Positions 16,364 through 25,424 of a DNA stretch of 64,000 nt are shown here, piece by piece; position 1 is the first letter of the stretch, and every line of letters starts with the position of its first letter. A program made the translations under genes and the position numbers. Source of the DNA: Methylobacterium sp. FF17 (GTDB lineage Bacteria; Pseudomonadota; Alphaproteobacteria; Rhizobiales; Beijerinckiaceae). Under the pieces are notes generated by a model, which saw only the letters and a program-made list of their open reading frames with translations, had not been told where the DNA came from and made no database searches. The stretch is taken from contig NZ_CP107532.1 of the NCBI RefSeq assembly GCF_025813715.1, positions 3,178,001 to 3,242,000 of the forward strand, given 5' to 3'.

Positions 16364-17887
16364 TCAGGAGGCTCCGGCGCCCTGCGCCTTCCCGATGGCG
16401 GGGTATGAAGACAGGCCGGCCACGTGGATCTCCAGCGAGGGGAAGGCTCGTCGGAAGACATGCATGAGGTTCGAGAGGGCGCTGTAGTAAGCCTCGGTCT
16501 CGTACAGGATCTGATGCGGTTCGGATGGCAGGACCGGCAGCGCCGCATCGAGCAGCAACATGTCGTGGGCCGCGAGCCTCACCATGCGAACCTTCTTGAA
16601 ATCCTCGGGCTCCGACAGACCTGACTGGAGCGGCTCCGCCAGATACGGAACCAGTCCCGGCTTGACCCAGACGGCCAGGACGCGTCCACCCACGTGATCG
16701 AGACGAACATCGAACGCTTGTTCGCCGCGCGTATAGGGCGACCGGATCGACAAGATCCCCGCCGCGCGAGTCGCAGGGACAGTCGCGCGCTCCGGATCGA
16801 GCGCATACAGCACGGCCTGCGTGCGCGGGCGCAGGCCTCTCGAATCCTGGGTGCCACCGCCCACCCGATGCTGCCGGGTGAGGAACAGGAAGAGCGACAC
16901 GAGCACGTTCTCGAGGTCCGAGATGCGCTCCACCACCTGCGTGATCTCGCCGAGCGTGTCTGAGCTGATCCGGCAGGCCCCGCGCTCGATATCGGCGAGG
17001 AGCTCGCTCGCCTGCGTGTAAACGGCCGTATCGAGATCGAGATAGAGGGGGAACCCTGGCGAAAGAACCTGGGCCCCGCCGGAGATGGCGGTCAGGGCGC
17101 GGTTCGGAGACTTGGCGCGGCTGAACGACTGCCCATTCACCGGCAGGAAGGCGACAAGTGCCTGATCGAGGGCGATCGCCTCGCGCTCTTCCGTCCAGGC
17201 CTCGATCGTATAGGGCACCGGAAGCCGGCTGATCCGGGCGAGATTCGCCGGATTCAAGGAGTTCGTATCGGTGAGAATCGTCAGATGGACGTCGAACCGA
17301 CCGGCCGCGAGCTCGGCCAGGGACCAGGAATAGGCGCAGAGATCCTGGATCCCCACGGGAAAGAACGGATTTGCGCCAATCCCGAACCAGAGGACCTCGA
17401 TCACCCCGGTTTCCCGGGTCCGTTCCAGCGACCCGGCGAGGGACGCCGAGACGGTTTGCGCGTCGATCTTCGGGTACGGGTCCGGCAAGATATGCACCGG
17501 CAGGCCCGGCACCTGCTCCCTGACGACGCGCTGCATCGTTGCCGTCGAGCAGAGCGCGAACTGGAACACGGGTCCGAAACGCCGCAGCCAGGTGCGAAAC
17601 CGCGTCAGGCGCGGATCGTCGTCCTGACTGAAGTAATCGTCGAACAGGTCGACGCCGACCACGATACCGCGTGCGCGAAGGATCTTGGCGATGCTGATGG
17701 CACCGACCGAATAGGTTTTCGAGAACACGCAGACGGAGCACGCCGCGAAGTCGGCCTCCGTGACCTCGTCCATGGATTGAATCGCCACATCGAAGTAGGC
17801 GGACTTGGTCTTCAACCGGTCATACCGGATGCGACTGCCAGCCGTGACCTTGTGCTGCTTGGTCGCTACGAGGAAGAGGATGCGCAT
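16364..17887 (-). CDS. Glycosyltransferase, GT-B fold (GT4-like)
   Basis: A 507-residue protein starting MRILFLVATKQHKVTAGSRIRY, typical of family-4-like glycosyltransferases. GIVVGVDLFDDYF, HILPDPYP and IEVLWFGIGANPFF mark the two Rossmann domains. SFSRAKSPNRALTAISGGAQVL corresponds to the donor-site loop. About 180 C-terminal residues have no recognised domain. The open frame extends much further upstream, but that part overlaps the preceding gene and has no coding character. The start chosen is the ATG 38 bases after that gene's stop. It is the second gene of the minus arm. Confidence 0.72.
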   Translation of the reverse strand: MRILFLVATKQHKVTAGSRIRYDRLKTKSAYFDVAIQSMDEVTEADFAACSVCVFSKTYSVGAISIAKILRARGIVVGVDLFDDYFSQDDDPRLTRFRTWLRRFGPVFQFALCSTATMQRVVREQVPGLPVHILPDPYPKIDAQTVSASLAGSLERTRETGVIEVLWFGIGANPFFPVGIQDLCAYSWSLAELAAGRFDVHLTILTDTNSLNPANLARISRLPVPYTIEAWTEEREAIALDQALVAFLPVNGQSFSRAKSPNRALTAISGGAQVLSPGFPLYLDLDTAVYTQASELLADIERGACRISSDTLGEITQVVERISDLENVLVSLFLFLTRQHRVGGGTQDSRGLRPRTQAVLYALDPERATVPATRAAGILSIRSPYTRGEQAFDVRLDHVGGRVLAVWVKPGLVPYLAEPLQSGLSEPEDFKKVRMVRLAAHDMLLLDAALPVLPSEPHQILYETEAYYSALSNLMHVFRRAFPSLEIHVAGLSSYPAIGKAQGAGAS

Positions 17888-17925
17888 GTGCGGCTGAGAC
17901 TCGCCCTGGTGGAAACTCGGCCGCG

Positions 17926-20900
17926 TCAGAAGGACCTGACCAGCGTGCTCGCCCGGACGGCGGGCAGCAGTCGCGCGGCACTGAGCCGTGTCGCCTCGAA
18001 GACCTTGACGCCGCGGGGCGAGCGCGGAAAGTCTCGGGCGGTGACGGACAACAGCGAGGTGCAGAGGTTCGTGTACCCCGCTTCCACCGCTCGGGTCGAT
18101 AGGGTCACACCCGCTTGAGCGGATAAAGCAGTGGCGTCCTTCAGCCCTCCCACCTCTCGCCACACATACATGGAGATCGCCATGCAGGTCAGAAGGTTGG
18201 CCGCGACGGGGTAGATTGCCATCGGCAGAAGGGCAATGCTGTCCAGCTCTTTCAGGGACAGGGCCGGCGGCCCCGCGAAATCGACCCGGCCGGGGAACAG
18301 GCCCGCGCTCTTGAGGACGTAGTTGTTTTCGGCAGGCGTCCGCGCCCTGATCTGCAGGCAGCCCACCGTTCCGGTGCCGTCCAGCGTGGCGAGGCGCGCC
18401 AGCGTATCCAGGGTCCTCGGATCGTGCAGGATCATGCTCTGGTCGAGCAGCACGAGAACGTCCCCGGTCGCCCGCGAAGCCAGAACGTTCAGCGCAGAGT
18501 TGATCTGCGAGGTGTCGAGGTCGGAAACGACCTGGCCCAGTCCGGGGAGGATGTCCGCCACCAGTTGGCGAAGGGAATCGAGTTTCGAGTCATGCGCCGC
18601 TGCTCCGACGATGATTTCCTGGACATTCGGCGCAGCCTGTGCGGCGAGCGAGGCCAGGAGCGGCTGGAGATTGTGCTCGGGCTGCTCGACCAGCACGAGG
18701 ACCGAGATGCTTGGCGCGGAAGGACCGATCTGCGGCAGGATCGTCGGCTGATCGCGCGGGACCGGGGAGATGAGATCCGCCTGCGTCGGCGCGCCGAGGT
18801 CACGGAACAGAATGGCGAGCGGCAGCAAGCGATCCGCGTGCGGATCGGGCTGCGGGTCATCCCCACGCCCCTCGAGCGCAGGGAAGCTCTGGCGCGCGAT
18901 CCGGCCGAGCTCGGTCACGGCGGCGAGGGGTCCGCCCTCGGGTAGAGCGATGAACCAGCGCTTCGTTGGTGCCGCGGGGTCGGTGACGATGTGGGGCGCG
19001 AAGGCCGACGCGGAAGGAAGGGGTTCCCGCGAAACCAAGCCGGCGATCGTCGGGACAGCGGCGTTGCCCAGCGACAAGCGCAGCCGACCCGGACGGGACG
19101 CGGCTCCATCGGGCCGCTTCAACTGTGCGACGGCATGATCGGCGAAGCCGCGGTCACCGAGGTCGCGGTCGACGCGCGCCTCGATATTCGTGGCGCCGAC
19201 CGGGATCCGGGGCACTGCCGCAAGCCATTCACGCAGGCTCGGATCGAAGATCGGTTCCGTCCCGATGACCGTCGATAGATCGATGTCGAGACCCGCGAGC
19301 GCGAACTCGGCGGGGTGGTTCTCGCCACCGATGCAGTCCGTGAGGTAGGTGTCCGACAATCGGCGCAGGTCCGACAGGCTTCCCGATTCGTCACCGAGTG
19401 CCGAGACCTCGGCCTCGTGCGGACCCCCGCGCAGCAGGGATGGGAACGGCACGAGATCGATGAACGCGATCTCGCCCGCCGCAGTGCAGCCGACCACAAG
19501 GAGCGGCATGTAGGCCGAGCGCATGCCGACCGGGTAGATCGCCGCATGGGGCGACAGCTCCTGCTCGTCGACCTGGATCAGACCGAGGGTGCCGGTCGGG
19601 GCACGTTGCAGCTGATAGACGCGCAGGACGGTGGGCGTGATCCCGGAGGTGACGGCCGGGGCGTCGAGGCTTCGGACCTTCAGGAGGCGGCTGTTCGCCC
19701 ACCAGAGATCCGCAACGTGGAGCCGGTCGCGGCCATCGGCGGTCCGAAGGGTTCGGAAGGACGCGAGATCGTTCCGGTGAGCCCGAAAGCTCGGCGGCGC
19801 ATAGCTCCGCCCGTCGAGGCGGACCGACGGGAGCAGGCCGGGCGCGTCGTCCAGGAGGTGGAAGAGGGCGTGCAGGCCGCCGATCGGTAGTTCGAACCCC
19901 TTGCTGTGGCTCGAATCGCCGACATGGGCATCCACGTCGGACCGCCGCATACGCCGCGCGTTCCAGCCGAGCCTGACATCGCCGCACCAGATCTCGAGGG
20001 GCAGACCCTCTGCGCGACCCCGCTCCTGCGGGGACCAGGCCCAACCCACCACCTTGTCGTCGATGAAGGCGTCGACGTGGAATCCGTCGACGTCGCGTTC
20101 ATCCGCCGGCGGAGCGTCGGCCTCCGTTCCCGCACTCGACGCGTGAGTGGTGGGAGCCACTGCGGAGGCCGCGAGCTCCTGTGCCCGCGCGAAGACGGAG
20201 AGAACTTGCTCCGCGAGGCGCTCCGGACTGTAGTCGCGCCGCAGCTTCTCCTGAGCGCGCTCGACCTGGGCGCGGTGCGCACCACCGTCCTCGAGCAGGC
20301 GCTCGAAGGCCGCGAACCATTCCGCCTCACCGTCGACGAGGAGGCCGCAGCCGTCGGCGCAGCAGGCATCGTAGACGGTGCCGCGCGAAGCCACCACGGC
20401 AAAGCCGCAGGCGGTGTACTCCACCCACTTCGTGTCGGCCTTGACCGCGTTGAAGGGGGTCTGGGCCAGCGCGCAGATGCCGATCGTCCAGCCAAGCCCT
20501 TCGAGCGTGTCCATGAACGCGCCGTAATCGCCCACCGGTGGGATCGTCCGTACCCGGTCGCCGAACAGCTTGAGTGCGTCAGGCATCGGCGTCGAGCCGA
20601 AGATCTCGAAGGTCACCTCCGGCCGGCCCGTGAGCAGGCGGACGAGCGCCGGGACGACGGGCGCGAGGTCGTGGCTGTGGTCGGTGCCCATGTAGCCAAT
20701 GACAGATCGGATGGGTTCGACCGGGGCACGCCGAACGCGATGGGCACAGTAGAGGGAGCCGGCGACCACGCGCGAACTCTCCCCATCGCCGAACAGGCGC
20801 TGCCGCAGGGCCGGTGTCGAGCAATATGCGAGGGTGGTTTCCGCCAGCAGGTACCGGATCGTCGCCAGACGGTCGGGATGCATGTGCAGAGCCTGCTTGG

Positions 20901-21285
20901 CAGCCCCAAGTTCGATCGGGATATCGAGCAGGTCGTCATCGATGTGGAAGATGGTCGGGACACCGCGCTCGCGGGCCCAGTTCACGATGGTCTCGGGTTG
21001 CGGACCGCTGTAACGGCAAAGAATGATTAGCTTCGGTGCAAGTTCATTCAGACGCGCTCTTATCCAGGACGCCGCAGGATCACCGCGCATTTCAGGACCG
21101 AACCGCTCTTTCAGAGCAGATTCAGTTATAAGCTCTTCGTCGATTAAATTATTCGATTGATCAATCGATCCTAATTGAAGGAACGGATCAAGAAAACTAA
21201 TAACAAGGCTAGCTACCTTAGAATTAGCGACATATGCAATCTTATCGAGGGGATAAGTTGTGGCAAGCCCGGTGCCAACAAGCAT
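17926..21285 (-). CDS. Large multidomain glycosyltransferase: GT-B domain, accessory domain, degenerate GT2-like domain
   Basis: A 1119-residue cytoplasmic protein. Residues about 50-390 form a GT4-like GT-B domain with IFHIDDDLLDIP, GYMGTDHSHD and KWVEYTACGFAVVAS (near 288). Residues about 400-500 hold an accessory domain (VVGWAWSPQERG to SKGFELPIGG) seen in other surface-glycan enzymes. Residues about 500-850 are unassigned. The rest is GT2-like (SISVLVLVEQPEHN), but the metal-binding DXD is replaced by LLDQSM near 948, so it may bind sugar without transferring it. An in-frame stop just upstream fixes the ATG. The first 80-90 codons are AT-rich, unlike the remainder. It leads the minus arm. 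Confidence 0.75.
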   Translation of the reverse strand: MLVGTGLATTYPLDKIAYVANSKVASLVISFLDPFLQLGSIDQSNNLIDEELITESALKERFGPEMRGDPAASWIRARLNELAPKLIILCRYSGPQPETIVNWARERGVPTIFHIDDDLLDIPIELGAAKQALHMHPDRLATIRYLLAETTLAYCSTPALRQRLFGDGESSRVVAGSLYCAHRVRRAPVEPIRSVIGYMGTDHSHDLAPVVPALVRLLTGRPEVTFEIFGSTPMPDALKLFGDRVRTIPPVGDYGAFMDTLEGLGWTIGICALAQTPFNAVKADTKWVEYTACGFAVVASRGTVYDACCADGCGLLVDGEAEWFAAFERLLEDGGAHRAQVERAQEKLRRDYSPERLAEQVLSVFARAQELAASAVAPTTHASSAGTEADAPPADERDVDGFHVDAFIDDKVVGWAWSPQERGRAEGLPLEIWCGDVRLGWNARRMRRSDVDAHVGDSSHSKGFELPIGGLHALFHLLDDAPGLLPSVRLDGRSYAPPSFRAHRNDLASFRTLRTADGRDRLHVADLWWANSRLLKVRSLDAPAVTSGITPTVLRVYQLQRAPTGTLGLIQVDEQELSPHAAIYPVGMRSAYMPLLVVGCTAAGEIAFIDLVPFPSLLRGGPHEAEVSALGDESGSLSDLRRLSDTYLTDCIGGENHPAEFALAGLDIDLSTVIGTEPIFDPSLREWLAAVPRIPVGATNIEARVDRDLGDRGFADHAVAQLKRPDGAASRPGRLRLSLGNAAVPTIAGLVSREPLPSASAFAPHIVTDPAAPTKRWFIALPEGGPLAAVTELGRIARQSFPALEGRGDDPQPDPHADRLLPLAILFRDLGAPTQADLISPVPRDQPTILPQIGPSAPSISVLVLVEQPEHNLQPLLASLAAQAAPNVQEIIVGAAAHDSKLDSLRQLVADILPGLGQVVSDLDTSQINSALNVLASRATGDVLVLLDQSMILHDPRTLDTLARLATLDGTGTVGCLQIRARTPAENNYVLKSAGLFPGRVDFAGPPALSLKELDSIALLPMAIYPVAANLLTCMAISMYVWREVGGLKDATALSAQAGVTLSTRAVEAGYTNLCTSLLSVTARDFPRSPRGVKVFEATRLSAARLLPAVRASTLVRSF

Positions 21286-21490
21286 TTCTTTGTCTCATAC
21301 ATCATGCCGAGTGCTGTCTGTACGGTTCTTAGGGCAATGTGCTATCGTAGGCAACATCGGTCGGGCTGAAGCGATATCGCGGCTTGTGTGCATGCGACTG
21401 AGACGCTAGCAGGTGTTACCGATAACGGGCCAAAATCCCTTTTACAATCAGAACCGAGCTTAGCTCAAAAGCGACGATTGGAAGCTGTAA
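21286..21490. other. AT-rich divergent promoter region of the polysaccharide locus
   Basis: About 205 bases between the leftward glycosyltransferase arm and the rightward methyltransferase arm. It is much richer in A and T than the genome and should carry both promoters. No operator is recognisable. Confidence 0.5.
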
Positions 21491-22144
21491 ATGAGCCTTT
21501 GGCAAGACAATCTCAACAATAAAGGCAAAATAATTCATAAATGGGCGCATTATTTCCCTGTTTATGAAAAGCATTTCGAGCGTTGGCGCAATAGGTCAAT
21601 GGTTTTCTGGGAGGTGGGCGTCTACGAAGGCGGGTCACTTCAGATGTGGCAGAAGTATTTTGGCCCATCTGCCATCATCATCGGCCTTGATATAAACCCC
21701 GCGTGCACGAAGCATGCTGCCGAGGGTATCAATATACGTATCGGCGATCAGAGCGATACAGCTTTCTTGCAACGTGTCATCGATGAGTTCGGTCCGCCCG
21801 ACGTCGTTCTTGATGACGGAAGTCATCACATGAAACAAACGTGGGCAACGTTCTCTCATGTATATCCGCAAGTTCCGAAAAACGGAGTTTACATGGTTGA
21901 GGACATGCACACAAGCTACTGGGAAAACTGGGGCGGAGGACTCGATGTTCAAGACTCTTTTATTAATAAATCGAAAAAACTAATTGACGAGCTAAACGCT
22001 GATCATACAAAGGGAGCTCTTCTCCCAACAGAATTCACGAGAACTACAGACAGCATAAGTTTCTATGACAGCATCGTCGTATTTGAGAAAGGAAATATTT
22101 GGTGGAAGCGCGGCTTCCGCACTGGTGGCAATAAAGAAACTTGA
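21491..22144 (+). CDS. Class I SAM-dependent methyltransferase, probably sugar O-methyltransferase
   Basis: A 217-residue methyltransferase. The SAM motif VFWEVGVYEGGSLQMWQKYF is followed by AIIIGLDINPAC, IRIGDQSD, PDVVLDDGSHH and YMVEDMHTSYW. These match the metal-dependent family that includes sugar O-methyltransferases for macrolide and anthracycline sugars (MycE/ElmM-like). The paired acidic residues in DDGSHH and ED would hold the metal. In this locus it probably methylates a hydroxyl of a surface glycan sugar. GGAAG seven bases before the ATG can serve as ribosome site. GC content is low, close to 45% by eye, suggesting transfer. Confidence 0.8.
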   Translation: MSLWQDNLNNKGKIIHKWAHYFPVYEKHFERWRNRSMVFWEVGVYEGGSLQMWQKYFGPSAIIIGLDINPACTKHAAEGINIRIGDQSDTAFLQRVIDEFGPPDVVLDDGSHHMKQTWATFSHVYPQVPKNGVYMVEDMHTSYWENWGGGLDVQDSFINKSKKLIDELNADHTKGALLPTEFTRTTDSISFYDSIVVFEKGNIWWKRGFRTGGNKET

Positions 22145-23345
22145 AAGCCAATCTAACGTGCCTAAATCAAGCCAGATTGACTTGACTATCAAAACAGAGA
22201 GGGGGTTGACCGTTCATCCCCTCCTGTTGGGCAGTGCAAAATCAAGACTTCTGCTTCCGAACGCGCCGTCCTCATCTCATTTTGAACATCTCCGAACGAA
22301 AAAAGGTAAGATTGTCAATCTGTTCGAGATAATAGCCGAGGAAGCAACATCTCAGGCCCAGCAAGCTTTTGATGAAAGGGTTATCTATGGTGGGCCGCTT
22401 TTTGATCATTTCGGTCATTTGATAGCTGAGAGCGTGCATCGAATTTGGCCGCGCCTAGTCTATCCTGAACTGTCTAAACTGAAGATAGCATTTCACCCAA
22501 CGCCAACGAGATCAGGCTACTCTCAGGTTAAGCATGCATGGATGATTTCTGTGCTTTCGTACATGGGTGTTAGCAGAAGCGATATAATTTTAATCGATCA
22601 ACCTACGTATTTTCGAGAATTGCTCATCCCTCAGCAGGCACGCGGTCAAATATTTTCGACTGCAGATCCTAAATACAACGAATTATTCCCGTTAATCGAA
22701 AAATCGACTGGATCTGCGTTTCAGAGAACTGAAAAGTTCATCTACGTATCGAGGCGGCGATATCTACACTCCGGGTCCTACTTGGGTGAAGTCCTTGTCG
22801 AAGATGTTCTGCAGAGCGTCGGTTTTACGATCGTTTATCCTGAAGATTGGGATGTAAAAGATCTTGTTGACTTATTTTGTGGCGCTGAAGCAATAGTCTT
22901 CAGTGAGGGAAGCGCTATTCATGTGCTGGAGTTGTGCGGAAAGATCTCCGCATCTGTTTTTGTAATTTGCCGAAGAAGCACGAGTTTTGTTAAGACCGTT
23001 TTTGGGCAAATCCTTTCGGAATTTGCGGCGCGTCATGTACTAATTGAAAATACGGAAGTCGTTACACCTTTGGACTGGGACCGCAGTAAAAACTTGCCAA
23101 CCGTCGGTAATGCAAGCGCTATCGTTGATATCAAAAGTCTGCTGGAAACGTTGTCGAATGATATCTCTATCAGTATTCCTGTTCCATCAGATGAAGCAAT
23201 AAGGCATGCTCAGCAACGCGATCTCCTTCGCATGATCCTTGATAAGAGATCTACAAAGGCTGGAACTGACGTTTGTAAACTCGGAGAACTTTTAATCATT
23301 TTAAGAAAGCAGTTCGAAGATCACTATTTACTCGAGGATCGATAG
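22065..23345 (+). CDS. Glycosyltransferase family 61 protein (DUF563)
   Basis: A 426-residue protein from this start. The family region begins near residue 105 with ERVIYGGPLFDHFGHLIAES and ends with VFSEGSAIHVLELCGK and FVICRR, matching DUF563/GT61. These enzymes transfer pentose or hexose to glycans. The start is uncertain. The ATG at 22065 overlaps the methyltransferase by 80 bases and has no ribosome site. GTG codons at 22125 and 22158 are alternatives, and the latter leaves no overlap. The gene is strongly AT-rich (35-43% GC in sampled lines), the clearest foreign composition in the window. It is intact. Confidence 0.75.
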   Translation: MTASSYLRKEIFGGSAASALVAIKKLESQSNVPKSSQIDLTIKTERGLTVHPLLLGSAKSRLLLPNAPSSSHFEHLRTKKGKIVNLFEIIAEEATSQAQQAFDERVIYGGPLFDHFGHLIAESVHRIWPRLVYPELSKLKIAFHPTPTRSGYSQVKHAWMISVLSYMGVSRSDIILIDQPTYFRELLIPQQARGQIFSTADPKYNELFPLIEKSTGSAFQRTEKFIYVSRRRYLHSGSYLGEVLVEDVLQSVGFTIVYPEDWDVKDLVDLFCGAEAIVFSEGSAIHVLELCGKISASVFVICRRSTSFVKTVFGQILSEFAARHVLIENTEVVTPLDWDRSKNLPTVGNASAIVDIKSLLETLSNDISISIPVPSDEAIRHAQQRDLLRMILDKRSTKAGTDVCKLGELLIILRKQFEDHYLLEDR

Positions 23346-23402
23346 GACTACTCGACTTTGCCGGTGATGCAAAAACTGATCTTGGCACCGCCTGAGGTAT
23401 TT

Positions 23403-24119
23403 ATGAACTTTGCAAAAGCAGATCCTACGATTCTCGTGATCGGGCAAAGCCACGTAGAAGCCGTGCTTTCTGCCAACCCGCCTGAGAATAAATTAAAGAT
23501 TATCAATCTTAATTCGGTTGACCGATCAATCTCAATTGCCGACAAAATCAATCTGGGCGGGTATTTGCCAGAGCCAGCCGAGAATTCAATCGTATTTTCG
23601 ATGATTGGTGGTAACTTTCACAACACATTCGGATTAATTGAAAGTTCGCTCCCATTCGATTTCGTTGAGCCGGAGAGCCATAACTACTCCTTTGGGTCGA
23701 AGCGATACCTAATTACATATGAATTAATCTTCCGGTATTTTACCGATGCAATGAGAGGGGGCTTTCTTAGATCAATTTTGAAACTGAAAAACTACTACGG
23801 AACTCCGTTCGTTCATATCATCTCGCCGCCGCCGATCGGCGATGACGAGCATATCAAACAGAATCCCGGTGGTTACTTCAAAGATAAAGTTCATCTTGGA
23901 GTAACGCCTGCTGAATTACGCGGGAAGCTTTATCGACTCCATACGCGTGTAATTGTCGAGTTCTGCCAGGAACACGGCATCCCAACGCTCCCCCCGCCGG
24001 CCGAGGCCGTTACCGAGGACGGGTTCCTGGCGCGTCCATTCTGGAAGAACGATCCCACGCACGCCAATGCCGCCTACGGGCGTTTGGTGCTCGAACAGCT
24101 TCGCGGATACACGGCATGA
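23403..24119 (+). CDS. SGNH/GDSL-type hydrolase-like protein
   Basis: A 238-residue protein with the SGNH blocks in order. GQSH near residue 14 carries the nucleophile Ser, GGNFHN lies near residue 64, and DPTHANAAYG near the C-terminus supplies the Asp-His pair. Such enzymes remove or transfer acyl groups, here perhaps acetyl on the glycan. The ATG at 23403 has a GAGG five bases upstream and places block I at the N-terminus as usual. Upstream ATG (23367) and TTG starts are less likely. Composition changes inside the gene: AT-rich to about 23,950, then GC-rich to the end. It overlaps the next gene by ATGA. Confidence 0.72.
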   Translation: MNFAKADPTILVIGQSHVEAVLSANPPENKLKIINLNSVDRSISIADKINLGGYLPEPAENSIVFSMIGGNFHNTFGLIESSLPFDFVEPESHNYSFGSKRYLITYELIFRYFTDAMRGGFLRSILKLKNYYGTPFVHIISPPPIGDDEHIKQNPGGYFKDKVHLGVTPAELRGKLYRLHTRVIVEFCQEHGIPTLPPPAEAVTEDGFLARPFWKNDPTHANAAYGRLVLEQLRGYTA

Positions 24120-25261
24120 GCGCCAACCCGTATCAGGGCCGACCGGACTACCAGTTCTGGAAGCGCGGCGGCGGTTTCGATCGCGCCGAGGACTTCGATC
24201 CGGTCACCGGCCCGTCCTTCGCCATCACCCCGGGGGATTCGGTGGTGACGGCGGGAAGCTGCTTCGCGCAGCACGTCTCGCGTCATCTCATGAAGGCCGG
24301 GTTCAACGTGCTCGTCACCGAGCATGCGCATCCGCTCATCCCCGACAAGTATGCCGCGCAGTTCCACTACGGATTGTTCGCGGCCCGCTACGGCAACGTC
24401 TATACCGCCCGCCAATTGCGCCAACTGCTGGAGCGGGCCTACGGCCTGTTCATCCCGCGGGAGAGCGCCTGGCCGCTGGGCGCGGACCGCTGGGTCGACC
24501 CGTTCCGGCCACAGATCCAGCCGGGCGGCTATGTCTGTGTCGCGGAGCTGGAGGAGGACCGCCGCATCCACCTCGACGCCGTCCGCCGCGCGATCGACGG
24601 AATGTCGGTCTTCGTCTTCACGCTCGGGCTGACGGAGGCATGGGTCGATCGCGCCGACGGCGCCGTCTATCCGCTCGCGCCCGGGGTCGCCGGCGGGGTC
24701 TATGATCCCGATCGCATCGCCTTCCAGAACTTCACCGCCGCGCAGACCCGTGAGGATCTGGAGTGGTCGTTGAACTTCATCCGCCGCCGCAATCCCGGCG
24801 TGCGCGTGATCCTAACGGTCTCGCCTGTTCCGCTGAACGCCACGGCCGTCGACCGGCATGTGATGGTTTCGACGGCCTACTCGAAGGCGGCCTTGCGGGT
24901 TGCGGCCGAGGAGGTCTCGGGTTCCCTGAGGGACGTCGACTACTTTCCATCCTTCGAGATCGTCACCAGCCCCCACGCCGGGTCGACCTACTTCGCCGAC
25001 GACCGGCGATCCGTCACCGAGGCCGGCGTCGCCCACGTGATGCGGACGTTCCTGCGGCACTACGGTGCGTCTCAGGATGCAGCGGCGGTGATCCCATCCG
25101 TATCCGAAGAACCCGACGGAGTAACCGTCACGGCAGCCCCTCCGGCCGCGGTACCGCAGCGCGATATCGACACCGCCCGCGAGAACGTCCGACGCGAAGT
25201 CGCGGCCATGAGTACCCTGGTCGAGACCCTTTGCGACGAGGAAGCCATCGACAACACCTGA
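24116..25261 (+). CDS. GSCFA family protein
   Basis: A 381-residue protein with the signature AGSCFAQHVSRHL near residue 45 and FTLGLTEAWVDR near 166, both diagnostic of GSCFA. This family is related to SGNH hydrolases and is often found beside polysaccharide genes. The Ser in GSCFA is the likely nucleophile. VILTVSPVPLNAT and the late segment SFEIVTSP also fit. The C-terminal 55 residues are non-conserved. It overlaps the SGNH gene by 4 bases, so two acyl-ester enzymes are co-expressed. GC content is back to the genome norm. Substrate unknown; glycan acyl modification is an inference. Confidence 0.82.
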   Translation: MSANPYQGRPDYQFWKRGGGFDRAEDFDPVTGPSFAITPGDSVVTAGSCFAQHVSRHLMKAGFNVLVTEHAHPLIPDKYAAQFHYGLFAARYGNVYTARQLRQLLERAYGLFIPRESAWPLGADRWVDPFRPQIQPGGYVCVAELEEDRRIHLDAVRRAIDGMSVFVFTLGLTEAWVDRADGAVYPLAPGVAGGVYDPDRIAFQNFTAAQTREDLEWSLNFIRRRNPGVRVILTVSPVPLNATAVDRHVMVSTAYSKAALRVAAEEVSGSLRDVDYFPSFEIVTSPHAGSTYFADDRRSVTEAGVAHVMRTFLRHYGASQDAAAVIPSVSEEPDGVTVTAAPPAAVPQRDIDTARENVRREVAAMSTLVETLCDEEAIDNT

Positions 25262-25424
25262 CCGCGCGCGTGAAGCAACCGTGTTGCAGCGCTGCCCTTG
25301 TTCGGCGGGGTGCGTTGCGGCAGGATCGATGGGTATCCCGCCTGGACCGTCACGGCTGACGTCCGGCGTTCTGAAGCGGGAGCGGCCCGCGCCGTTCGAT
25401 CCCCAGACAGAGCGAGACCACCGC

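Noticed and set aside
15984..17741. 585-residue minus-strand frame overlapping two glycosyltransferase genes
   Set aside because: It is out of frame with both, and both have recognisable motifs in their own frames.
17888..18163. N-terminal extension of the GT4-like protein at 16364-17887
   Set aside because: It overlaps the end of the upstream glycosyltransferase gene and has no coding character. The ATG at 17887 gives the usual MRILFLVA start.
21010..23960. Genomic island with integrase, or prophage
   Set aside because: No integrase, transposase, phage gene or flanking direct repeats were seen, and the adjacent tRNA expected of many islands is absent. The only tRNA is 29 kb away.
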